Shown piece by piece: positions 6,540 to 13,180 of a DNA stretch of 15,105 nt. Location of the stretch: contig LUJN01000006.1 in NCBI GenBank assembly GCA_001689445.1, positions 1-15,105 of the forward strand. The letters are read 5' to 3'. Source of the stretch: Bacteroidales bacterium M3. Its GTDB lineage: Bacteria; Bacteroidota; Bacteroidia; Bacteroidales; Muribaculaceae. Below the pieces are notes generated by a model. That model worked only from the letters and a program-made list of their open reading frames with translations, searched no databases and had not been told where the DNA came from. The first letter of the stretch is position 1. Every line of letters begins with the position of its first letter. Position numbers and translations under genes: made by a program.

Positions 6540-7244
6540 TTACCGGATGCTGTCGGAGGCGGAGATGGTGGGGATGGGGATTTTTTCGCCGAGGAAGTGG
6601 GGGCGTTTGCCGAGCCAGAGGTCGAGGAGCATTTTGTCGCGGGCGAGCCATTCGCGGAGGGTGAGTCGCACTTTGACCCACCGCCCGGCACGGAATGGCG
6701 CAGAGATGGCGACTGCCTCGATGCCGTTGGAGGCAGCGAGGTAGAGAGCGCGGGCGTTGTGGTCGTCCTGGGAGATGATTGTCAGGGAGTCGCATCCGAA
6801 CACTTCCTTTGCCCTTACAACGGAATCGAGTGTTCGGAACCCGGCAAAGTCGAGGACGATCCTCTCCTGAGGCACGCCGTGGGCCATCAGGGAGTCGCGC
6901 ATGGCCGTAGGCTCGTCATAGAGGCGCGTGTGGTTGTCGCCGCTTGCTATGATATAGTCTATCTTGCCGGCGTGATAAAGGCCGGCGGCAGTGCTTATGC
7001 GGTTGATGAAATATGAGTTGGGGCGTCCGAGGCGGTTGAGCGGGTTTGTGCCGAGCAGGAGGGCGACACGGTTGTGGGGCAAGGTGTCGATGTCGGTGTA
7101 TATGCGCGGTCGCATGGCGCGTTCCACGGTGACGTTTGCATACAGGGTGAATAGTGCGCACAGCAGCATAAAGGCTGCGATGCCTTGTGCGATGCGTCGG
7201 AGCAGCCTGTGTCTTGGCGGTGGAGGGTTCTTTTGGGATGGCAT
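6540..7244 (-). CDS. sanA: SanA/YdcF-family (DUF218) inner-membrane protein
   Basis: 234 aa. One N-terminal membrane segment (about residues 16-40) is followed by an extracytoplasmic DUF218 domain. The SanA-type core is visible: VALLLGTNPLNRLGRPN, IIASGDNHTRLYDEP, RTLDSVVRAKEVFG, TIISQDDHNARALYLA, and a C-terminal PHFLGEKIPIP like the FLGPLVPIP of enterobacterial SanA. SanA affects cell-envelope permeability and vancomycin exclusion in E. coli; its chemistry is unresolved. The gene starts only 15 bp after the terminator hairpin of the M23 gene and has no TAnnTTTG box, so read-through from the ndk-M23 unit or an unusual promoter must express it. Residues after about 225 are poorly conserved. 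Family confident, exact role not. Confidence 0.85.
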   Translation of the reverse strand: MPSQKNPPPPRHRLLRRIAQGIAAFMLLCALFTLYANVTVERAMRPRIYTDIDTLPHNRVALLLGTNPLNRLGRPNSYFINRISTAAGLYHAGKIDYIIASGDNHTRLYDEPTAMRDSLMAHGVPQERIVLDFAGFRTLDSVVRAKEVFGCDSLTIISQDDHNARALYLAASNGIEAVAISAPFRAGRWVKVRLTLREWLARDKMLLDLWLGKRPHFLGEKIPIPTISASDSIR

Positions 7245-7258
7245 GTGGGGTGAAAGAG

Positions 7259-7290
7259 AAAAAGACAGTCCGCTTGGCAGGGACTGTCTT
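7259..7290 (-). terminator. Terminator after the M23 peptidase gene
   Basis: AAGACAGTCC pairs with GGACTGTCTT (9-10 bp perfect stem, 9-nt loop) and on the minus strand is followed by TTTTTC. It lies 31 bp past the M23 stop codon and directly ahead of the SanA-like start. Confidence 0.85.
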
Positions 7291-7320
7291 ATGTGGAGGG
7301 ATGTATGAAGCTATATTGTT

Positions 7321-8319
7321 TTATTTCACTTTCAGGGACTTGCCGGGGGTGAGCTTGGTGGAAGTCTTGATGCCGTTGATGCGGCACAGCTCCTTGACCG
7401 AGACTCCGTTGCGGGCGGCTATTTTGCTGAGGGTGTCGCCTTTTTTCACCTTGTAAGACTTTGATGCCCTTACGCTTCCCTTGGCCTTGGATGAGGATTT
7501 GGAGGAAGCCTTTGCGTTTGCGGGGGCTTTCTGCGAGGCTGCCAGATGACGCTGTCCTGCGGGGGAGTAGTCGCGGGCGTTCTGGTAGGTGCGCTTGTCG
7601 AACACATAGGTGTCGGTGTGGGTCGTCTGGTTTTCGAAGTCAAAGATTGCCATGGGGTTTATGGCGTAGCCCATGTAGCGGGTCTCGAAGTGGAGGTGAG
7701 GCCCGGTGCTGCGGCCCGTGTTGCCGCCGAGCGCGATGGGGTCGCCGGCCTTTACATATTGGTCGGGCTTTACGAGAAATTTTGACAGGTGGCCGTATAC
7801 GGTCTCAAGCTCGTTGCCGTGGCGCAGGATGACGTAGTAGCCGTAGCCGCGCTTCTCAAACTTGGTGAGGCGCACCTTGCCGTCAAATGCCGCGCGGATG
7901 GTGTCGCCTATCTGCACTTTGAGGTCGACGCCCTTGTGCATGCGTCTGAAACGCTTGCGGTAGCCATAGGGGGAGGTGATATATCCCGGGGTGGGCATGG
8001 CGAAGTTGGAGACGTTGATCTCCTTGCGGTCGGGCACTACCGAACTTTTGTAGGGGTTGACAAGGCCGCTTTCCCAACCTTCGGTGTATATGTCCATCTC
8101 GGGTTCCTCCTCTTCGCGGAAGAGGATGTCGAGGTATTCCTGTGTCTCTTTTACTTTTATCTGGTCTTTAATGTTCTGCTGGTCGGCGAGTAGTCCGTTG
8201 TGCTCAACCTTGTGGGCGTCGGGGAGGGTGAATCGGGGGCTTTGGGCCTGAAGGGTGGTAAATGCGGTTATTGCCAATATTGCCGAAGCGGCTACTCTCG
8301 ATATCTTTTTAAGTTGCAT
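7321..8319 (-). CDS. Exported M23 family metallopeptidase with C-terminal LysM
   Basis: 332 aa. A signal peptide (residues 1-26, ending LQAQ) sends it to the periplasm. The peptidase domain (about 108-228) has the complete zinc and catalytic set: H128-x3-D132 (HKGVDLK), H177 (YGHLS) and H208-x-H210 (PHLHFE). A Lys/Ser/Ala-rich linker (about 262-286) leads to a LysM domain (289-332, SYKVKKGDTLSKIAARNGVSV), which binds peptidoglycan. It is therefore a cell-wall endopeptidase of the NlpD/LytM type; since the active site is intact, it is probably an enzyme and not merely an activator. It follows ndk by 27 bp and is likely cotranscribed, ending at the hairpin 7259-7290. Confidence 0.92.
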   Translation of the reverse strand: MQLKKISRVAASAILAITAFTTLQAQSPRFTLPDAHKVEHNGLLADQQNIKDQIKVKETQEYLDILFREEEEPEMDIYTEGWESGLVNPYKSSVVPDRKEINVSNFAMPTPGYITSPYGYRKRFRRMHKGVDLKVQIGDTIRAAFDGKVRLTKFEKRGYGYYVILRHGNELETVYGHLSKFLVKPDQYVKAGDPIALGGNTGRSTGPHLHFETRYMGYAINPMAIFDFENQTTHTDTYVFDKRTYQNARDYSPAGQRHLAASQKAPANAKASSKSSSKAKGSVRASKSYKVKKGDTLSKIAARNGVSVKELCRINGIKTSTKLTPGKSLKVK

Positions 8320-8346
8320 CAGGTAATGTTAGTTTTTAGGTTTCAA

Positions 8347-8814
8347 TTAATCGGTAAGTTCGTCGGGCGAGTAAGTAAAACGTAGATTGGCCGGAGTGTA
8401 GTCGAATATCTCCTCGGGCTTGAAGAAGCGGGCGATTTCTATCGCTGCGTTCTCCGTGCTGTCGGATGCATGGACTATGTTTTCCTGAGAGCTGACGCTG
8501 AAGTCCCCGCGGATAGTTCCGGGAAGGGCATCGCGTCCATTGGTGGCTCCCGTGATCAGGCGCACTACCTTCACGGCATCACGCCCTTTGAGGCACATCA
8601 CTATCACCGGGCAAGCCATCATTGAGTCGAGAATCAGGGGAAAAAACGGGCGGTTGACGAGATGGGCATAATGCTCACGCAGTATCTTCTCGTCGAGACG
8701 CATCATTTTGCAGCCTGCTATGATGAGCCCTTTCTGCTGGAAACGCTCTATTATGCGTCCCGTAAGTGCTCGCTCGATTGCCGATGGCTTCAGGATGACA
8801 AGTGTTTGCTCCAT
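8347..8814 (-). CDS. ndk: Nucleoside diphosphate kinase
   Basis: 155 aa, normal length. It transfers the gamma-phosphate between nucleoside tri- and diphosphates through a phosphohistidine, balancing NTP and dNTP pools in the cytoplasm. The opening EQTLVILKPSAIERALTGRI, the ATNGRDALPGTIRGDF substrate segment and the active-site NIVHASDS with H115 are all present. A TATATTTG box (8858-8865) lies about 45 bp upstream. It is the first gene of the ndk-M23 unit. Identity is certain. Confidence 0.97.
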   Translation of the reverse strand: MEQTLVILKPSAIERALTGRIIERFQQKGLIIAGCKMMRLDEKILREHYAHLVNRPFFPLILDSMMACPVIVMCLKGRDAVKVVRLITGATNGRDALPGTIRGDFSVSSQENIVHASDSTENAAIEIARFFKPEEIFDYTPANLRFTYSPDELTD

Positions 8815-8857
8815 TGCTGATTTTTACGTTTTTTTTACTTTTTCTTTCGTCTTACTT

Positions 8858-8865
8858 CAAATATA
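8858..8865 (-). promoter_or_regulatory. -7 box of the ndk-M23 operon
   Basis: The reverse strand reads TATATTTG, an exact TAnnTTTG match 44 bp upstream of the ndk ATG, followed by an A-rich leader. The -33 element at the standard spacing is only a weak TTTC. Confidence 0.55.
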
Positions 8866-9001
8866 CGAAATTGCAACAGCGCAGAAAATATTTTTGTCTA
8901 TAAAATTTCTAAAGGCGGTGCTAAACAATGTAAATCCGTCTGTATATCATTGATTAATAGGGTATTATTGATAATATGTTTTACAGCATGTTTTCAAACA
9001 A

Positions 9002-9009
9002 TACCTTTG
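9002..9009 (+). promoter_or_regulatory. Possible orphan forward promoter in the ndk-ompA gap
   Basis: TACCTTTG fits the -7 consensus on the plus strand, with a T-rich stretch in place of a -33 about 19 bp upstream. No gene follows; a transcript would meet the hairpin at 9098-9138. The remaining 8866-9094 sequence is AT-rich and holds nothing else I can recognise. Confidence 0.2.
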
Positions 9010-9092
9010 TGGCAAATGTTCAAATCCTTAACGAATGATAAAATTTGTATTTTTACCGATATTTGCTTTAACTAAAACGTGGCGGCCACATG

Positions 9093-9138
9093 ATGAAAAA
9101 GACAGGATGCATCCATAAATAGGATGCATCCTGTCTTT
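9093..9138 (-). terminator. Terminator after the OmpA-type lipoprotein gene, 17-bp perfect stem
   Basis: AAAGACAGGATGCATCC (9098-9114) and its exact complement (9122-9138) enclose a 7-nt AT loop. On the minus strand the stem is followed by a run of five Ts. It starts 24 bp past the stop codon of the OmpA-type gene and may also stop weak forward transcription. Confidence 0.9.
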
Positions 9139-9162
9139 GGTTATAAATGTCCTTGTTGAGGA

Positions 9163-9864
9163 TTAATTGAGCGTGCCGTTCTCGGCTTTCTCGATCATCG
9201 TCTTGTTGGCGGTGATGTATATTTCCACGCGGCGGTTCTGGGCACGTCCTGCGGCAGTCTCGTTTGAGGCTACGTAGTCGGCCATGGGGATACCTTCGGC
9301 CGAGAGGCGCGAGGGCGAGATGCCTGCGTCAACAAGGTATGTGCGCACGGCGTTGGCACGGCCCGAGGATACGCGCTCGTTGACCTGATATGTGCCGGTG
9401 TTGTCGGTGTAGCCGTATATCTGTACGTTGGTGTCGGGATTGTTGCGGAGTGAGGTTGCAAAGTGCGACAGGTCGTTCTTTGCACTGGCACTGAGTGTAG
9501 TACCGTTGGTGGGGAAGAGGATGCCGCCGTCAAATGTCACCTTGATTGCCTGCAGTCCGTTTTGGTCGGTAACTTGTTCCACCTTTGCCTGCTCGGCGAG
9601 CTGACGCTGTAGCTCGGCCTGCTGCTTGTCCATCTTCTTGCCGATGAGGGCACCTGCGCCGGCACCTACGGCAGCGCCTATGGCGGCGCCTATGCCTGCG
9701 CCTTTGCCGCCCCCGATGAGCGCACCCACGCCTGCGCCGAGCGCACCGCCGCCACCGCCGCCGATGAGGGCGCCTTTACCGGTATTGGTCATTGAAGAAC
9801 ATCCGCTTGATGCGAGAAGGCACACAGAAAGGAGTGCCGCGCCGGTAAACTTGAATAGTTTCAT
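9163..9864 (-). CDS. OmpA-family outer-membrane lipoprotein with glycine zipper (YiaD-like)
   Basis: 233 aa. A lipoprotein signal ends in the lipobox LASSGC with C22 as the lipidated residue. Residues about 28-76 are a glycine/alanine zipper (repeated GALIGGG, GAGVGALIGG, GAGIGAAIGAAVGAG) that can pack into the membrane. A short helical stretch (77-95, KKMDKQQAELQRQLAEQAK) precedes the OmpA C-terminal domain (about 107-220), with the peptidoglycan-binding features IYGYTDNTGT, ERVSSGRANAVRTYL and GRAQNRRVEIYI. The protein should tether the outer membrane to the cell wall, as YiaD-type proteins do. It is monocistronic, with its own promoter (9903-9910) and a strong terminator. It is divergent from the transporter gene. 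Confidence 0.93.
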   Translation of the reverse strand: MKLFKFTGAALLSVCLLASSGCSSMTNTGKGALIGGGGGGALGAGVGALIGGGKGAGIGAAIGAAVGAGAGALIGKKMDKQQAELQRQLAEQAKVEQVTDQNGLQAIKVTFDGGILFPTNGTTLSASAKNDLSHFATSLRNNPDTNVQIYGYTDNTGTYQVNERVSSGRANAVRTYLVDAGISPSRLSAEGIPMADYVASNETAAGRAQNRRVEIYITANKTMIEKAENGTLN

Positions 9865-9902
9865 AGTTGACTCGTAATTTAGTTAATAGTGTTAATTGCG
9901 TG

Positions 9903-9910
9903 CAAAAGTA
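9903..9910 (-). promoter_or_regulatory. -7 box of the OmpA-type lipoprotein gene
   Basis: The reverse strand reads TACTTTTGC, matching TAnnTTTG, 39 bp upstream of the ATG. No clear -33 element is seen. Confidence 0.55.
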
Positions 9911-9995
9911 GGACTTTTTTTCGGAAAAACCTACACACGATATTTACAATACAAAAGAAGATGGGCGATAGTTTCTTTTATCGGGGAATTTTAGC

Positions 9996-10003
9996 TAAGT
10001 TTG
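9996..10003 (+). promoter_or_regulatory. -7 box of the DMT transporter gene
   Basis: TAAGTTTGC matches TAnnTTTG 40 bp upstream of the transporter ATG, divergent from the ompA-type promoter. The -33 region is only T-rich. Confidence 0.55.
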
Positions 10004-10042
10004 CAGGGTATTTAGATATTATTTAGATAAATTTTTAGTGCC

Positions 10043-10960
10043 ATGAGTCGTTTGTCCCGCTACGGAGAAGACCGACTGAACACATTATGGTTCCATCTTG
10101 GAGCGTTTCTCACGGTGTCGGCGTGGGGAGTGTCGTTTGTATCGACAAAAGTACTGCTTGAAAACGGGTTGAATCCCGTCGAAATCTATGTCTACCGTTT
10201 CCTGCTGGCATATTTGCTGCTGCTCATGTTCAACCATCGGCGACTGTTTGCCAACAATTTCCGCGACGAGGTCCTTTTTGCCGCCTGCGGCCTGTGTGGA
10301 GGCTCGATATACTTTATCGCCGAGAATACTGCGTTGGAGTATACCCTCGTCTCCAACGTGTCGTTGATTACGACCCTCGCCCCGCTCATCACTACCCTTG
10401 GCATCGGAGCGCTTTACCGCAGTGAGCGTCCCACGCGTGGCGTGGTGATGGGGTCGATGATCGCATTTGTCGGGGTGGGGTTTGTCATATTCAACAGCAG
10501 CTTTGTGGTGAAGATGAATCCCCTCGGCGACCTGCTGGCCTTGCTGGCTGCCATCTGCTTTGCTGTCTACAGTATAGTGCTGCGCAAGCTCAATGCGCTC
10601 TACTCGGTGATGTTCATTTCCCGCAAGACATTCTTCTACGGTATCATAACGGCGTTGCCGTTCCTTGCCTTCGAGCCTGACATGAGCGACCCGCGTGTAC
10701 TGCTGAAGCCCGAGGTGATGGGCAACATGCTGTTTCTCGGGCTGTTTGCCTCGATGATAGCCTATGCCATATGGGCGCAGTCAATCAAGCGGCTCGGGGC
10801 GGTCAGGGCATCAAATTACCTGTATGTGCAGCCTATAGTGACGCTTATTGCCTCATTCCTTATCCTCAACGAGAACATCTCGCTCGTGGGTTACATAGGG
10901 TGTGGGCTTATCCTCGTCGGGCTGTGGGTCTCCGACCGGTTTTCGGGCAACCGCGCATAA
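10043..10960 (+). CDS. DMT-superfamily (EamA) membrane transporter
   Basis: 305 aa with about ten membrane segments arranged as two EamA repeats (roughly residues 18-150 and 163-297). Diagnostic features are the N-terminal AWGVSFVSTKVLLENGLNPVEIYVYRFLLAY, the TALEYTLVSNVSLITTLAPL segment of the first repeat, and YLYVQPIVTLIASFLILNENIS in the second, the usual end-of-repeat signature. EamA proteins export or exchange small metabolites such as amino acids; the substrate cannot be read from the sequence. It is monocistronic and converges with msrAB with a 4-bp gap and no visible terminator between, so the two transcripts probably overlap. Confidence 0.92.
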   Translation: MSRLSRYGEDRLNTLWFHLGAFLTVSAWGVSFVSTKVLLENGLNPVEIYVYRFLLAYLLLLMFNHRRLFANNFRDEVLFAACGLCGGSIYFIAENTALEYTLVSNVSLITTLAPLITTLGIGALYRSERPTRGVVMGSMIAFVGVGFVIFNSSFVVKMNPLGDLLALLAAICFAVYSIVLRKLNALYSVMFISRKTFFYGIITALPFLAFEPDMSDPRVLLKPEVMGNMLFLGLFASMIAYAIWAQSIKRLGAVRASNYLYVQPIVTLIASFLILNENISLVGYIGCGLILVGLWVSDRFSGNRA

Positions 10961-10964
10961 ATCC

Positions 10965-12017
10965 TTAGAGGTATTTCAGATATTCCCCGTACCCTTCAAG
11001 CTCCATACTGTCACGGGGTATAAACCGCAGTGCCGCGCTGTTGATGCAATAGCGCAGACCACCGTGCTCCGCCGGGCCGTCGTTGAACACGTGCCCGAGG
11101 TGGGCATCGCCTGTCGTGCTGCGCACCTCGGTGCGGGTCATGCCGTGTGAGCGGTCCTCCCGCTCCGATATCAGCTTGTCGTCAAGCGGTCGGCTGAAAC
11201 TCGGCCATCCGCACGGGGAGTCAAACTTGTCGTTGGACGAGAAGAGCGGCTCTCCCGTGGTGACATCGACATATATCCCCTGACGGTGCTCGGTCCAGTA
11301 GGCGTTGTTGTACGGCCTCTCTGTGGCGTTTTGCTGTGTCACGGCATACTGCTCTGCCGTCAGGCGGCTGCGCAGAGTCGCGTCGTCGGGACGGTTGAAG
11401 TGCCGGCGCACGGGCACTGCATGCCGGGCTGCCTCAAACAGTGCCGGGTTTATATGGCAATACCCTCCGGGATTCTTGTCGAGATAGTCCTGATGATATT
11501 CTTCGGCAGGGTAGAAGTTCTTTAGCGGTTCCACCTCCACGGCAAGGCGCTTGTGGAGCATCGTTGCGACGTCGGTCATCTCGCGGTCGATGGTCTTGCG
11601 GTCGGCGTCGTTGGTGTAGTAGATACCGGTGCGGTATTGCGTGCCGTGGTCATTGCCCTGACGATTGACGGCAGTAGGGTCGATGGTCTTGAAATAGAGG
11701 TCGAGCAGGGTGGTGAGATCGAGCTGTGCAGGGTCATAGACGACCTTCACGGCCTCGGCAGCCCCGGTCGTGCCGGTACACACGTCGGCATAGCTCGGCG
11801 ACGGGATGCGGGAATTGGCATAGCCCGCCTCGGTGGATATGACTCCGGGTATTTGTTTCAGGAAATGCTCGGTACCCCAGAAACAGCCACCTGCAAGATA
11901 GATTTCATTAAAAGACTCGGTGCTCATAGAATCATCAATATTTTTTGCGCCAAGCCTCACACAGGCATACACGGCGCCAACGGTTATCAACAAAAGTGCC
12001 GGGAATATCTTTTTCAT
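10965..12017 (-). CDS. msrAB: Exported MsrA-MsrB fusion, methionine sulfoxide reductase
   Basis: 350 aa. Residues 1-19 form a hydrophobic export signal; AVYAC could be an imperfect lipobox with C19, so periplasmic or lipid-anchored. MsrA (about 37-195) has the catalytic C45 in GGCFWGTE and the YHQDYLDKNPGGYCHIN signature, and reduces Met-S-sulfoxide. MsrB (about 218-340) has the YWTEHRQGIY and CGWPSF (C269) motifs, RSTTGDAHLGHVFNDGP, and catalytic C324 in RYCINSAALRF, and reduces Met-R-sulfoxide. The two zinc-binding CxxC pairs of many MsrB proteins are absent, as in other MsrAB fusions. The gene repairs oxidised methionines in envelope proteins. No separate electron-delivery domain is fused. 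It lies downstream of the CMD-cupin gene; a REPIN-like repeat sits about 50 bp upstream of its start and no TAnnTTTG box is seen. Confidence 0.95.
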   Translation of the reverse strand: MKKIFPALLLITVGAVYACVRLGAKNIDDSMSTESFNEIYLAGGCFWGTEHFLKQIPGVISTEAGYANSRIPSPSYADVCTGTTGAAEAVKVVYDPAQLDLTTLLDLYFKTIDPTAVNRQGNDHGTQYRTGIYYTNDADRKTIDREMTDVATMLHKRLAVEVEPLKNFYPAEEYHQDYLDKNPGGYCHINPALFEAARHAVPVRRHFNRPDDATLRSRLTAEQYAVTQQNATERPYNNAYWTEHRQGIYVDVTTGEPLFSSNDKFDSPCGWPSFSRPLDDKLISEREDRSHGMTRTEVRSTTGDAHLGHVFNDGPAEHGGLRYCINSAALRFIPRDSMELEGYGEYLKYL

Positions 12018-12067
12018 ACCCTAACAACACGCCTTGCGCCCCGGTGGTTTAACTCGGGCAGTAAAAA

Positions 12068-12145
12068 AGTAGTTACGCGGCGTGCCGCGTGGAATAGGCG
12101 TATCAGCCATCTGTCACATTCCACGCGGCACGCCGCGTAACTACT
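12068..12145. repeat. REPIN-like inverted repeat A, 28-bp perfect arms
   Basis: Arms at 12068-12095 and 12118-12145 are perfect inverted copies around a 22-bp spacer. Each arm contains its own palindrome (ACGCGGC-GT-GCCGCGT) between GTAGTT and GGAAT. It fills the gap between the CMD-cupin stop codon and the msrAB start, and could terminate or stabilise transcripts there. It has the same plan as repeat B at 13085-13163. Confidence 0.85.
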
Positions 12146-12155
12146 ATTAAGGTGG

Positions 12156-12971
12156 TTATTTCAGGTTGTCGTACTCCTCGTCGGTGACGGGGGCGAGCCA
12201 CTCGTTGGAGGTGTTCTCGCCGGGGATTTCAAAGGCGAGATGGGCAAACCAACTGTCCTTGGCCGCGCCGTGCCAGTGCTTGACGTTGGCGGGGATGTGG
12301 ATTACCGTGCCGGGGAGTATCTCCTGCGCGGGTTTTCCCTCCTCCCGGTACCATCCGCGCCCGGCGACGCCCACGAGCATCTGGCCGCCGCCCTTGGTGG
12401 CATGGTGGATGTGCCAGTTGTTGCGGCAGCGCGGTTCGAATGTGACGTTGGCAAACGGTATCTGCTCGGTCGACACACGGGCGAGGTAGCTGTTGCCTGT
12501 GAAATACTTGGCATAGGCGGTGTTTGGCTCGCCGATGGGGAATATCATCTCGCGCTGGAATGCCGCCTTGGCGTCGTCGCCTGTCGTGTCGTCGCTCCAC
12601 ACGTCCTTTGCCAGACGGAATGCGGCCCATGCCTTGGGCCATCCGGCATAGAACGCGATGTGGGTGATGGCCTCGGCAATCTCGATGCGCGTGATGCCGT
12701 TGTTCTTGGCCGACTGTAGGTGGAAGATGAGCGAGTTGTCGGTGATGCCCTGGCTTATAAGCGATGTCACGGTGATGAGGCTGCGGTCGCGCAGGCTGAG
12801 CAGGTCGTTGCGGCTCCACACCTCCCCAAAGAGGATGTCGTCGTTGAGGTGGGCAAACTCGGGGGCAAACTCTCCGAGCGCATCGCGCCCGGCTGTCTGT
12901 ACTATCTTTTCTTGTGCCATAACATTGAGTGTTAAAATGCCTGATAACATGAGGATTATTGCTTTCTTCAT
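12156..12971 (-). CDS. Exported carboxymuconolactone-decarboxylase/cupin fusion protein
   Basis: 271 aa from the chosen ATG, which starts a clear signal peptide (MKKAIILMLSGILTLNVMAQ). Residues about 35-125 are an AhpD-like carboxymuconolactone decarboxylase (CMD) domain (LRDRSLITVTSLISQG, HLQSAKNNGITRIEIAEAITHIAFYAGWPKAW); it lacks the redox CxxC of AhpD. Residues about 165-255 are a cupin with metal-ligand-type histidines in NNWHIHHATKGGGQML and IPANVKHWHGA. Such CMD-cupin fusions are common in Bacteroidota and are annotated only by domain; small-molecule detoxification in the periplasm is a guess. A frame five codons longer (12986) exists but would put MAPDV ahead of the signal peptide. 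A TATCTTTG box lies 31 bp upstream. Confidence 0.88.
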   Translation of the reverse strand: MKKAIILMLSGILTLNVMAQEKIVQTAGRDALGEFAPEFAHLNDDILFGEVWSRNDLLSLRDRSLITVTSLISQGITDNSLIFHLQSAKNNGITRIEIAEAITHIAFYAGWPKAWAAFRLAKDVWSDDTTGDDAKAAFQREMIFPIGEPNTAYAKYFTGNSYLARVSTEQIPFANVTFEPRCRNNWHIHHATKGGGQMLVGVAGRGWYREEGKPAQEILPGTVIHIPANVKHWHGAAKDSWFAHLAFEIPGENTSNEWLAPVTDEEYDNLK

Positions 12972-13001
12972 AACGTCCGGTGCCATAAATGGTTGATTTC
13001 A

Positions 13002-13009
13002 CAAAGATA
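13002..13009 (-). promoter_or_regulatory. -7 box of the CMD-cupin gene
   Basis: The reverse strand reads TATCTTTG, an exact TAnnTTTG match 31 bp upstream of the ATG at 12971. No good -33 element is visible. Confidence 0.55.
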
Positions 13010-13084
13010 GCAAATCTCCTCTATCCATGCTGTGCCAATATTACGGCATCCATTACCAAAATCACCGATTGCGCTGTGGTGGTA

Positions 13085-13163
13085 ATGTAGGGACATGCCT
13101 TTGGCATGTGGAAATTGCAGAAGTCTGCGTATAAGTCCACATGCCAAAGGCATGTCCCTACAT
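13085..13163. repeat. REPIN-like inverted repeat B, 28-bp perfect arms
   Basis: Arms at 13085-13112 and 13136-13163 are perfect inverted copies around a 23-bp spacer. Each arm carries an internal palindrome (ACATGCC-TTT-GGCATGT) between GTAGGG and GGA. It sits 17 bp downstream of the BspA-like stop codon, in the gap before the CMD-cupin promoter, and may act as that gene's terminator. No separate T-tailed terminator is seen. Confidence 0.85.
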
Positions 13164-13180
13164 ATTAAGGTGATAGTGTC

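Noticed and set aside
9090..9122. Ten-codon frame MMKKTGCIHK in the ompA-type terminator
   Set aside because: It is made of the hairpin itself and lacks any independent support.
11553..12140. 195-codon plus-strand frame opposite msrAB, running through the REPIN-like repeat
   Set aside because: Antisense to two well-supported catalytic domains, no recognisable motif and no promoter box; part of its length is repeat DNA.
12229..13002. Long 257-codon open frame on the minus strand overlapping the CMD-cupin gene
   Set aside because: Different frame of a GC-rich gene; the product is Arg/His/Pro/Gly-rich without domains, whereas the overlapping frame has a signal peptide and two recognisable domains.
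12068..13163. Paired repeats considered as a CRISPR array or an insertion-sequence pair
   Set aside because: Two units of differing sequence 1 kb apart, with a normal gene between and no spacer array, no transposase and no target duplication.
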